Source of the DNA: Oceanospirillaceae bacterium
GTDB lineage: Bacteria; Pseudomonadota; Gammaproteobacteria; Pseudomonadales; Balneatricaceae
Length of the DNA stretch: 6,575 nucleotides
Assembly: GCA_003523085.1 (NCBI GenBank)
Contig: DPHD01000049.1
Span: 1,133-7,707 of the forward strand
Direction: 5' to 3'
Both the position numbers and the translations under genes were made by a program. The notes under the pieces are model-generated. The model did not search any database. It was not told where the DNA came from and saw nothing but the letters and a program-made list of their open reading frames with translations. Of the stretch, positions 1-6,379 are shown piece by piece. The first letter of the stretch is position 1. Every line of letters starts with the position of its first letter.

Positions 1-431
1 TGTTGCATCAGTTCTTGTGCTTGCTGCTGGCCCGCTGCTTGGCCTTTAATTTCACCTTCAGACTGACCTAATGAAAGGCCTTTTTCGTAGCCTTCTTCAT
101 AACCCGCGTCGTAACCCTCGGCATGGCCAGGGGTCGTCATCGACGCTGTTGTAGTCTCTGCCTCTGTGTCACCAAAGCCATCACCAGCGATGGATGAAAA
201 ACCAGCACCTGCGGCTTCATGAGGTGCTGCAAACACCTGCCAATCTTCATTTTTGGCTTGTACTTGGCTCATTACCGACACCTCGGCCGTCGCAAAGTTA
301 CCCGACGCTGGAGCGCGAGTAGGGGAGGTTAAAGAGAAGAATGGTGCAAACTCCACCCCCGCACCAGACAAGGGCGTGTTCCAGGCCTGGTACTCGTTTG
401 CCAGGCCTTGCTTCACCACGCGATCAGACAA
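1..431 (-). CDS. fliH: FliH, flagellar export ATPase regulator (partial, C-terminus beyond the window)
   Basis: FliH is the cytoplasmic stator that dimerises, binds the export ATPase FliI and docks it to FliN and the export gate. An open frame of 143 codons runs to the window edge. The N-terminus has two Trp-containing stretches (Trp17 in EYQAWNTP and Trp64 in NEDWQVF); FliH proteins use an N-terminal Trp for docking. Residues 54-100 are low-complexity. From residue 102 glycine recurs every fourth position (102 to 134), the GxxxG helix typical of FliH. I chose a TTG start at 431 (MSDRVVKQ...) because GGCGGAG lies six bases upstream and the frame stays open and protein-like from there; it overlaps the fliG end by 8 bases. 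An ATG at 272 with GAGG upstream is the alternative and would remove 53 residues. Identity rests on the GxxxG helix plus position after fliG; the FliI-binding C-domain is not visible. Confidence 0.85.
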   Translation of the reverse strand, partial: MSDRVVKQGLANEYQAWNTPLSGAGVEFAPFFSLTSPTRAPASGNFATAEVSVMSQVQAKNEDWQVFAAPHEAAGAGFSSIAGDGFGDTEAETTTASMTTPGHAEGYDAGYEEGYEKGLSLGQSEGEIKGQAAGQQQAQELMQ

Positions 432-1473
432 AGTCTGCTCCGCCACCTAGCATCATCTCGCCGGCGTCAGATAAACGTCTTGCAGTACGTAAAATATCCT
501 TCTGCGCTTCTTCAACTTCACTGATCCGCATGGGGCCTTTGGCTTCCATGTCATCCAAGAATAGCTCGCCAGCGCGCTTCGACATATTCTCCAAGAATTT
601 GTCTTTAACCAGATCATCAGCGCCCTTCAGAGCCACCATGAGCAAATCGGTTTCAATGTTACGAATAAGCACCTGAATACTCCGAGCATCCACCCCTTCA
701 AGGTTATCAAAGACAAACATATTGTCTTGGATACGGCCGGTGAGGTCTTCATCACGTTCCATCAAATTACCCATAATCTGAGTTTCCATCTCAGACTTGG
801 TAAAGTTCATAATTTTAGCCGCCTGGGTCACACCACCCACGTTGGAGGACTTCACCGCAGAATTACTGGAGAACTGTTTTTGCATGATGGTTTCAAGTTC
901 TTCCAAGGCTTCAGGTTGAATGGTTTCTAACTGCGCCACGCGCATGATGATTTCTGGGCGTAATTCTTCAGGTAAAAAGTGTAATACGTCGGCTGCCAAT
1001 TCGTGTTCCAAGAAAGACACAATAATTGAGATGATTTGCGGGTGTTCGCCACGAATCATCTCGGCGATGGAGCGTGAGTCCATCCAATTTAGAATATCTA
1101 AGCCGCGACTCGCCCGTGTAGGGATAATACGGTTGAGTACACTGGCGGCTTTGTCTTCACCCAAGGCCTTAGTAAGCACTCGCTGTACATAATCGCTGGT
1201 GCCCATCGACAGGTTAGTTTGTTGCTTCATGGTAAGTACAAACTCATCCAGCACTAGGTCTACCGCTCCTTGTGATACGTTAGCCACCGACACCATAGCC
1301 GCACCCAAATGCTGCACTTCACGGGGTGGTAAATGACTGATGACGTTGGCCGCCTCTTCTTCACCCAGCACCATCATTATAATGGCGGTTTTTTGGGTGT
1401 TGGAGAGGGTTTTAAACTCTTCGTCGTCCTTCAAATCCATGGTGGGTTCTACATTTTGTTTTTTATTAGCCAT
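424..1473 (-). CDS. fliG: FliG, flagellar motor switch/rotor protein
   Basis: FliG forms the rotor ring on the cytoplasmic face of the MS-ring, where its C-domain meets the MotA-type stator to make torque and its middle domain binds FliM. At 349 residues it is slightly longer than the 331 of E. coli, because of an N-terminal extension of about 18 polar residues ahead of the FliF-binding domain. Visible motifs are EHPQ at 143-146 (FliM binding), the GGVTQAAKIMNF linker helix at 213-224, and MFVF at 252-255 (hinge of the C-domain). All five charged torque residues known from E. coli (K264, R281, D288, D289, R297) are present as K283, R300, D307, D308 and R316, with a constant offset of 19. This predicts a functional motor. 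The start ATG has only a weak GAGAAA upstream. It lies 45 bases after fliF and overlaps the proposed fliH start. Confidence 0.98.
   Translation of the reverse strand: MANKKQNVEPTMDLKDDEEFKTLSNTQKTAIIMMVLGEEEAANVISHLPPREVQHLGAAMVSVANVSQGAVDLVLDEFVLTMKQQTNLSMGTSDYVQRVLTKALGEDKAASVLNRIIPTRASRGLDILNWMDSRSIAEMIRGEHPQIISIIVSFLEHELAADVLHFLPEELRPEIIMRVAQLETIQPEALEELETIMQKQFSSNSAVKSSNVGGVTQAAKIMNFTKSEMETQIMGNLMERDEDLTGRIQDNMFVFDNLEGVDARSIQVLIRNIETDLLMVALKGADDLVKDKFLENMSKRAGELFLDDMEAKGPMRISEVEEAQKDILRTARRLSDAGEMMLGGGADFV
438..444 (-). promoter_or_regulatory. Ribosome binding site for fliH inside the fliG 3' end
   Basis: The minus strand reads GGCGGAG followed by six bases and TTG at 431. It is embedded in the fliG codons for the C-terminal glycine run. 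It supports a TTG start for fliH and translational coupling to fliG. The competing GTG codons at about 419 and 416 have no such site; the ATG at 272 has its own GAGG eight bases upstream. Confidence 0.5.
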
Positions 1474-1494
1474 ACAATTTTCTCATGCCTCGAC

Positions 1495-1515
1495 GGGTTA
1501 TGGTTGCTATAACCC
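1495..1515 (-). other. Hairpin in the fliF-fliG spacer
   Basis: A perfect 7-base-pair inverted repeat, GGGTTAT / ATAACCC, with a 7-base loop fills half of the 45-base gap between the fliF stop and the fliG start. No run of T follows on the transcribed strand, so it is not a canonical intrinsic terminator. It could be an mRNA processing or stability element in the operon transcript, or chance. No function is established. Confidence 0.4.
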
Positions 1516-1518
1516 ACC

Positions 1519-3255
1519 TTAAAGGTCTTGCTTAACCCAAGTACTCATAACGCCCGCTACACGCTTGGAGTCTTCGGTCACTAACATACGCATCAACGCC
1601 ACTTTATCATCATAACTGTTGGCCGTGTCGAGCATATCCATGGATATATTCGACTTCTTAGGTCTCATGCGAGCCTTCATCTCTTCAATGGTTTCGCCTT
1701 CAATTCTGGGTTCAGCCTCTAGCGGGGCTGGGGGCATTTGGTTACCGTTGGCATCAACACTGCCCTCTAGGGCGGATTCGGCTACTACAACCTTAGGGCT
1801 TACCAAGTTTTTAATGACTGGTCTCAGTACTACCAAGATAAATACCAAGGCTAAAATGGCTAACAAAATTTGGCGTATCAGGTCTTGTACCCAAGTTTGT
1901 TCCCACACGGGCACGTCTGGGATCACCATTTCTGGTTGAAACGCCATGCCAATCACGGTGACGTTATCGCCCCGTTGATCGTCAAAGCCCACCGCCGTTT
2001 TAACTAAACTTTGGAACTGCGCCACTTGCTCCGCGGTAAGGGTTTGCCGAACTTCATCACCCGCTTCGTTAACCGTGAGAGGCTCATCAATCACCACCGA
2101 AATGCTTAATCGTTTAAGCTCTCCCGTGGCCAATTTAGTGTGTTGAATCGTACGGTCGATCTCGTAATTTCGGGTACGGTTGAGGGCCCCGGTTGTATCG
2201 CTGGTTGCAAGACCGCTGGTCGCAATAGGTAAAGTCTCCGATTGATTTTCTGCCAATACTGGGTCTTTAGGCGGCTCGTTAGATAAGCTACCCGGCACAC
2301 CTTCGCCAGACACACCATTTTTATTGCCCTCGCCTTGCGACAACTGCTCACTACGAATAGAGATAGTATTAGGATTAAAGTTCTCTTGTGTCATTTCTTG
2401 TACCGTAAAGTCCATGTCGGCATTGACTTCTGCACGTAACTTATTGGCACCTACCAAGGGGCCCAACAACGACTGAATACGCTGCTGGTACATTTTTTCT
2501 AGTTTGTTACGATAACTCAACTGCTTATCGCTCATGCCTAAGCCACTCATGTCTTGATCGTCTGCCAACAAATTACCAAACTGGTCCACCACCGACACGT
2601 TGTTAGCCTGTAAATAAGGCACACTCGAGGCCACCATATGCACTACGGCCTGGGCTTGCGCGTCTGACAATCGGCGGCCTTGGGCTAAGGTTAAAATCAC
2701 CGACGCTGTAGGCTCCACTCGGTTGCGTACAAATACCGACTGTTTAGGCATAGCCAAGTGTACGCGGGCGTGTTGTACCGCCTGAATACTACTAATGGAA
2801 TGGGCTAACTCTTCTTCAATGGCCAATTGGTAGCGTTTTTGTTCAATAAACTGACTGGTACCCATGGACTGCTGATCGCGGATCATGGCAAAACCGTCGG
2901 TGGCAGTGGCTGGTATACCCTGACTTGCCAGTACCATTTTGGCCTCATGGTATTGGTCATTAGGCACGCTTACAGAACCACTGGCGGCGTCTATCTCCAC
3001 CGGCATTCCGGCTTTTTGTAGGCTCTCATAGGCCGCCGCTTGGTCGACACTGCTCATGCCAGGAAATAACGGCCTATAACTGGCCTTATTGAACGACATA
3101 AACACCATCACCATCACCAACAGGGCAAATACAGACACCGCCAAAGGCAGGGTTCTACGTACGGCCGGCTGAGCTAAAAACTCGGCCCACATGCCTTGTG
3201 TTGGCTGGGTGGCGCTGGGGGGTAACGCTGCTGGGTTCATTGTAGTTTCGGCCAT
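1519..3255 (-). CDS. fliF: FliF, flagellar MS-ring protein
   Basis: FliF is the inner-membrane protein that multimerises into the MS-ring, the foundation of the basal body and the housing of the export gate. The 578 residues match the family length. Order of parts: a cytoplasmic N-tail of about 34 residues, first transmembrane helix at about 36-55, periplasmic YscJ/FliF ring-building modules at about 57-230, then the FliF-specific third module at about 245-445. The third module is interrupted by a polar, Gly/Ser/Asn-rich insertion at about 290-365, the expected place of the beta-collar. The second transmembrane helix is at about 457-478, and a cytoplasmic tail ends in an acidic/hydrophobic helix (residues 541-578, DMLDTANSY onward) that binds the N-domain of FliG. 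AGGATA lies about eight bases upstream of the ATG. It sits 35 bases after fliE and 45 before fliG. No missing segment is seen. Confidence 0.98.
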   Translation of the reverse strand: MAETTMNPAALPPSATQPTQGMWAEFLAQPAVRRTLPLAVSVFALLVMVMVFMSFNKASYRPLFPGMSSVDQAAAYESLQKAGMPVEIDAASGSVSVPNDQYHEAKMVLASQGIPATATDGFAMIRDQQSMGTSQFIEQKRYQLAIEEELAHSISSIQAVQHARVHLAMPKQSVFVRNRVEPTASVILTLAQGRRLSDAQAQAVVHMVASSVPYLQANNVSVVDQFGNLLADDQDMSGLGMSDKQLSYRNKLEKMYQQRIQSLLGPLVGANKLRAEVNADMDFTVQEMTQENFNPNTISIRSEQLSQGEGNKNGVSGEGVPGSLSNEPPKDPVLAENQSETLPIATSGLATSDTTGALNRTRNYEIDRTIQHTKLATGELKRLSISVVIDEPLTVNEAGDEVRQTLTAEQVAQFQSLVKTAVGFDDQRGDNVTVIGMAFQPEMVIPDVPVWEQTWVQDLIRQILLAILALVFILVVLRPVIKNLVSPKVVVAESALEGSVDANGNQMPPAPLEAEPRIEGETIEEMKARMRPKKSNISMDMLDTANSYDDKVALMRMLVTEDSKRVAGVMSTWVKQDL

Positions 3256-3290
3256 GAGAGTATCCTAAATAGGGTCAGTATGGTATTGCC

Positions 3291-3626
3291 TTAAACGGGC
3301 ATTTTCATGATGTCTTGATAGGCAGACAAGACTTTGTTTCTTACTTGTAATGTGGCTTGATAGGCCATGGATGACTTTTGCATACTCAGCATGACATCGG
3401 CCAATGGAATATCGGCGCCGCGGTCATAGGCTCCGGCCATGGTTTTTGCCGTCATCTGGGTTTCGTTGACGGCCTTCAAACTGTCGGCCATGGCGGTACC
3501 AAAACTGGAGACAGACTCAGCCTGGCCAACGTTGGACAGACCAGGAGCTTGGGTTTGTGATTGGCTCGCCATGATGCGCATCTGATTGATCATGCCTTGC
3601 ATTGAGTTAACGTCGTTTACATTCAT
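3291..3626 (-). CDS. fliE: FliE, MS-ring to rod junction protein
   Basis: FliE is a small exported protein that links the MS-ring to the proximal rod and is needed for export of rod components. The 111 residues match the family (about 104 in E. coli). The C-terminal half is diagnostic: an amphipathic stretch with PLADVMLSMQKSSMAYQ at about 73-89 followed by QVRNKVLSAYQDIMKMPV to the end, near-identical to the conserved FliE terminus. The N-terminal third is Met/Gln/Ser-rich and variable, with no classical signal peptide, as expected for type III export. A weak AAAGAG lies upstream of the ATG. It starts 26 bases after the FleR/FlrC-like gene. I found no good sigma54 motif in roughly 300 bases upstream, so it is probably read from the promoter ahead of that gene. 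Confidence 0.97.
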   Translation of the reverse strand: MNVNDVNSMQGMINQMRIMASQSQTQAPGLSNVGQAESVSSFGTAMADSLKAVNETQMTAKTMAGAYDRGADIPLADVMLSMQKSSMAYQATLQVRNKVLSAYQDIMKMPV

Positions 3627-3652
3627 AGTCAGTTTCTCTTTGATCTGCGGTA

Positions 3653-5086
3653 TTAGCGAGGAATAGCCAAACCAAGATCTTTCATCTTGGCTAACTTATA
3701 ACGCAAGGTGCGTGGGCTAATGCCCAATTCTAACGCTGCGTCTTTGCGGCTGCCATTGAGTCGATCTAAGGTGCTTAAAATCATTTTTTGTTCACTGTCT
3801 CGAGCCACATCTGACAAGCCTCGAGCTTGTGTATCCGTCGGTGCAAATCCGCCATCGGTACCTGTAGCTTGGTATATTTGAAATTGTTCTTCTGGCACTT
3901 CTAGGACAGAAGGCAGCGCTTCCATTTGTGGTATTTGTTGCATAAAGTCATCTAGCCCGCCATCCACCAGCAGATGTTCCATACCAATCACACCACCCAC
4001 AGCCAACACCAAGGCACGCTGCACCACGTTTTCTAATTCGCGCACATTGCCAGGCCAAGCATAGGTTTGTAAAAACTCAAGTGCCGCCGCACCAAACTTA
4101 GCGTTGACCGCCATGGCACCCATACTGCCACGGTGGCGTTGCAACAAAAATTGAGCGATCGGCAAAATATCTTGTGGACGATCTTTAAGGGGAAGTAGTT
4201 TTAACGGGAATACATTAATACGATAGTAGAGGTCTTCACGAAAACGCTTGTCCAGCACTTCCTGTTGTAAATTACGGTTAGTGGCAGCAATAATACGGGC
4301 ATCTAACTTAATCACCTCGGTGCCACCCAAACGCTTTAATTCTTTCTCTTGCAGCACCCTTAGTAGTTTGGCTTGTAATGCAAACGGCAATTCGCCCACT
4401 TCATCAAGAAACAACGTGCCGCCTTGAGCTTGCTCAAATAAACCTAAGTAACGGGCATGGGCGCCGGTAAAAGAGCCTTTCTCGTGTCCAAAGAGCATGT
4501 CTTCTAACATGGTTTCGGGGATCGATGCGCAGTTCACCGCCACAAATTCGCCGTCTTTACGGGGCGAAGCTTGATGAATGTGATTGGCTAGTACCTCTTT
4601 ACCAGCACCAGATTCGCCACCAATCAACACTGTGACGTCGGTTTGCGCTACCCGCTCAGACAATGCCAACAGCTGCTGACTACGTACGTCGCGGCAAATA
4701 AACCCTTGGGGGCGCTGCTCCACCAGTTGAGTTAAATAACGTTTAAAGCGACCTGGCTCAATAGGCAAGGTAAGGGCATTTTTAGCGCCCAAGGCCATTG
4801 CCTCTACGGCGGTGGCCACATCATTAGCCTCTACCAATACTAAGACGCTGGCACGTTGTAGGGCTGCGGCCAATTGGGTAAATACCACGGCTAGCGGCAC
4901 TTGTAGGTTGGTGGCATTAACCACCAGCAAGTCCACACGACTACGCCCCAAAACCATTGCCAACTCATTAAGGTCGCGGGCAGGCAAGGCAGCCATACCG
5001 GCACCATTGGCCAATTCGGCCAACATGTCTAGGCCGGTGTCCTGGCTGTCTAGCAGTGCGACTGTTGTATTAGAGTGGGGCATCAT
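3653..5086 (-). CDS. fleR: FleR/FlrC-like sigma54-dependent activator with a degenerate receiver domain
   Basis: A bacterial enhancer-binding protein expected to activate RpoN-dependent basal-body and hook genes. Parts: receiver-like domain at about 7-125, AAA+ ATPase at about 130-360, linker, and Fis-type helix-turn-helix at about 430-477 ending ISPRTLRYKLAKMKDLG, the signature of the FleR/FlrC family. Walker A is GESGAGK at 157-163, Walker B ends LDE at 227-229, the sigma54-contact loop is GSFTGA at 204-209 (Ser for the usual second-position Ala), and WPGNVREL is at 344-351. The receiver has the fold pattern but not the chemistry: the phosphoacceptor position is Asn57, the acidic pocket keeps only Asp13 (then Ser14, Gln15), and the switch Lys is Leu107. 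In Pseudomonas and Vibrio this protein is phosphorylated by FleS/FlrB, whose gene is not here. Two ATGs are adjacent; the second (5083) is better spaced from GGAAG. A sigma54 promoter lies 55 bases upstream. Confidence 0.9.
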   Translation of the reverse strand: MMPHSNTTVALLDSQDTGLDMLAELANGAGMAALPARDLNELAMVLGRSRVDLLVVNATNLQVPLAVVFTQLAAALQRASVLVLVEANDVATAVEAMALGAKNALTLPIEPGRFKRYLTQLVEQRPQGFICRDVRSQQLLALSERVAQTDVTVLIGGESGAGKEVLANHIHQASPRKDGEFVAVNCASIPETMLEDMLFGHEKGSFTGAHARYLGLFEQAQGGTLFLDEVGELPFALQAKLLRVLQEKELKRLGGTEVIKLDARIIAATNRNLQQEVLDKRFREDLYYRINVFPLKLLPLKDRPQDILPIAQFLLQRHRGSMGAMAVNAKFGAAALEFLQTYAWPGNVRELENVVQRALVLAVGGVIGMEHLLVDGGLDDFMQQIPQMEALPSVLEVPEEQFQIYQATGTDGGFAPTDTQARGLSDVARDSEQKMILSTLDRLNGSRKDAALELGISPRTLRYKLAKMKDLGLAIPR

Positions 5087-5140
5087 TGCTTCCGTTTGTA
5101 TTGGGCCTAACTAAGGCGGTCAACTATTCACAAACTTAAA

Positions 5141-5156
5141 TGCAATTTCAATGCCA
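5141..5156 (-). promoter_or_regulatory. Sigma54 (RpoN) promoter for the fleR-like gene and probably fliEFGH
   Basis: The minus strand reads TGGCATTGAAATTGCA. Against TGGCAC-N5-TTGC(A/T) it differs only at the sixth base, and the invariant GG and GC are exactly ten bases apart. Transcription would start near 5130, giving a leader of about 44 bases before the start codon. Placement right behind a FleQ-type activator gene and in front of a FleR/FlrC-type gene fits the known flagellar hierarchy, in which FleQ/FlrA with RpoN drives the second-tier regulator. Confidence 0.85.
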
Positions 5157-5158
5157 TG

Positions 5159-5201
5159 TTTATAAAACAACATTAAGTCATTGTTTTATAAAGGTTTTAT
5201 A
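5159..5201 (-). promoter_or_regulatory. AT-rich inverted and direct repeats next to the sigma54 promoter, candidate activator sites
   Basis: TTTATAAAACAA (5159-5170) and its exact reverse complement (5181-5192) flank a 10-base spacer. The core 8-mer GTTTTATA occurs three times: inverted at 5161-5168, direct at 5183-5190 and direct at 5194-5201. Centres are 22 and 11 bases apart, about two turns and one turn of the helix. The array starts three bases upstream of the promoter's -24 element. Binding by the FleQ-like protein or by the FleR-like protein itself is an inference. The motif does not match the Pseudomonas FleQ box as I know it. The stem contains only two G-C pairs, so a terminator is unlikely. 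Confidence 0.5.
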
Positions 5202-5242
5202 GTATTGCTGAGGTGCCTTAAAATAACAATAAGGGCTTGATC

Positions 5243-5256
5243 GACGGGAAGCCGTC
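5243..5256 (-). terminator. Weak hairpin after the FleQ-like gene, possible terminator
   Basis: A 5-base-pair GC-rich stem, GACGG / CCGTC, with a 4-base loop starts four bases after the stop codon. A T-rich stretch (TTATTGTTATTTT) follows only after a gap of about ten bases, so it is a poor intrinsic terminator. It could reduce read-through into the separately promoted fleR-like gene. Confidence 0.3.
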
Positions 5257-5260
5257 ATAA

Positions 5261-6379
5261 TTATCCCGCTTCTAAAAGCTGGTATTTCTTAATCTTTTCG
5301 ATCAGTGTCGTACGCCTGACACTGAGTAGAGTCGAAGCCTTACTGACGTTGCCAAAGGTCGCGTTAAGGGCTTTTTGGATGAGCTGCGTTTCCACCGCAA
5401 TGAGTTGCTGCTTCAGGTCGCAGCCCTGACTGATGTCAATGCCCGACACCAATACATCGGCCAATTGTTCAGTGTCCGCTGGCAAATCTTCAGCAGACAT
5501 TGGCTCAAACAAGCTTGGGGGCAAGTTGCTATGGGGCACTGCCGGTGCCACCAATTCGGCCTGAGGCTGAAGGCTAAGCTGCGCCTGCCCTTCTATGGCC
5601 ATCATGTCCGACACCAACATTGGTGCGCCTGGCTGTAGGTCTTGCAGACTGATTTCGGCACCTGGGTGCAAAATACTCATGCGCTCCACTAAATTACGTA
5701 ATTCGCGACAATTACCCTTCCACTCACGTTGCATCACCTCGTGGGCTGCCGCACTCGATAACGACACCGGTGGCTCGTCACCAAAACACAGATCCTTGGC
5801 GAAATAATCCCATAACAACAATATGTCTGTTCCTCGGTCACGCAAGGGGGGCATTTGAATAGGGAAAACGTTGAGGCGGTAATACAAATCTTCGCGAAAG
5901 TCGCGAGCAGCCACTTTGTCAGCCAAATTCTGGTGTGTGGCGGCCACAATGCGCACATCAACTGCGCGGGGCTTTTCGCTGCCCACCCTATCGATGACAT
6001 GTTCTTGCAACACCCGTAGCAGTTTAACTTGCATATTGAGCGGCATTTCGCCAATTTCGTCGAGTAATAACGTGCCATGATCCGCCAGCTCAAAACGGCC
6101 TTTGTGCGCACTAGACGCCCCAGAAAAGGCGCCCTTTTCGTGGCCAAACAATTCACTTTCTAATAATTCAGCCGGAATGGCACCACAGTTAACGGGGACA
6201 TAAGCAAAGTCGCTGCGGGGGGACTCTTGATGGATGGCTTGGGCAACTAACTCTTTGCCGGTACCCGATTCGCCTAAGATCAATACCGATGCATTAGACC
6301 GAGCCACCTGCTGGATCAAATGCTTCACTTGCTGCATAGGTGCTGAGTTACCCAACAGCAGGGAATCGGTAATGGACAT
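5261..6379 (-). CDS. fleQ: Short FleQ/FlrA-like sigma54 activator lacking the N-terminal regulatory domain
   Basis: By position and by its C-terminus (RRTTLIEKIKKY, close to the FleQ HTH) this is a FleQ/FlrA-type master activator of polar flagellar genes. It is 372 residues against roughly 490 for FleQ. The AAA+ domain begins almost at once (LLLGNSAPMQQVK at 7-19): Walker A GESGTGK at 36-42, Walker B ending LDE at 106-108, FREDLYYRLNVFP at 161-173, and GNCREL at 222-227 where GNVREL is usual. The sigma54-contact loop is GAFSGA at 83-88. A Pro/Ala/Gln-rich linker (about 250-305) leads to the DNA-binding domain at about 322-368. An in-frame TGA two codons before the ATG rules out a simple N-terminal extension, and the 190 bases upstream show no coding remnant. 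The arginines that bind cyclic di-GMP in FleQ (R144, R185) align with Ser6 and Gln47. No strong ribosome site is seen. A full-length FleQ could exist elsewhere in the genome. Confidence 0.85.
   Translation of the reverse strand: MSITDSLLLGNSAPMQQVKHLIQQVARSNASVLILGESGTGKELVAQAIHQESPRSDFAYVPVNCGAIPAELLESELFGHEKGAFSGASSAHKGRFELADHGTLLLDEIGEMPLNMQVKLLRVLQEHVIDRVGSEKPRAVDVRIVAATHQNLADKVAARDFREDLYYRLNVFPIQMPPLRDRGTDILLLWDYFAKDLCFGDEPPVSLSSAAAHEVMQREWKGNCRELRNLVERMSILHPGAEISLQDLQPGAPMLVSDMMAIEGQAQLSLQPQAELVAPAVPHSNLPPSLFEPMSAEDLPADTEQLADVLVSGIDISQGCDLKQQLIAVETQLIQKALNATFGNVSKASTLLSVRRTTLIEKIKKYQLLEAG

Noticed and set aside
253..676. Plus-strand open frames opposite fliG and fliH
   Set aside because: They lie antisense to well-supported conserved genes and have low-complexity translations with no family resemblance.
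3672..3690. Inverted repeat CCAAGAT / ATCTTGG with a 5-base loop near the end of the fleR-like gene
   Set aside because: It lies in the coding sequence of the conserved HTH C-terminus (KMKDLG), has no following T-run, and the gene continues through it.
3702..3716. Possible sigma54 site upstream of fliE (CCCACGCACCTTGC on the minus strand)
   Set aside because: It has TTGC at the right spacing but lacks the essential -24 GG, and it encodes the conserved SPRTLR of the HTH.
5734..6156. 140-residue open frame on the minus strand inside the FleQ-like gene
   Set aside because: It is a shadow in another frame of a strongly conserved AAA+ coding region and shows no recognisable domain.
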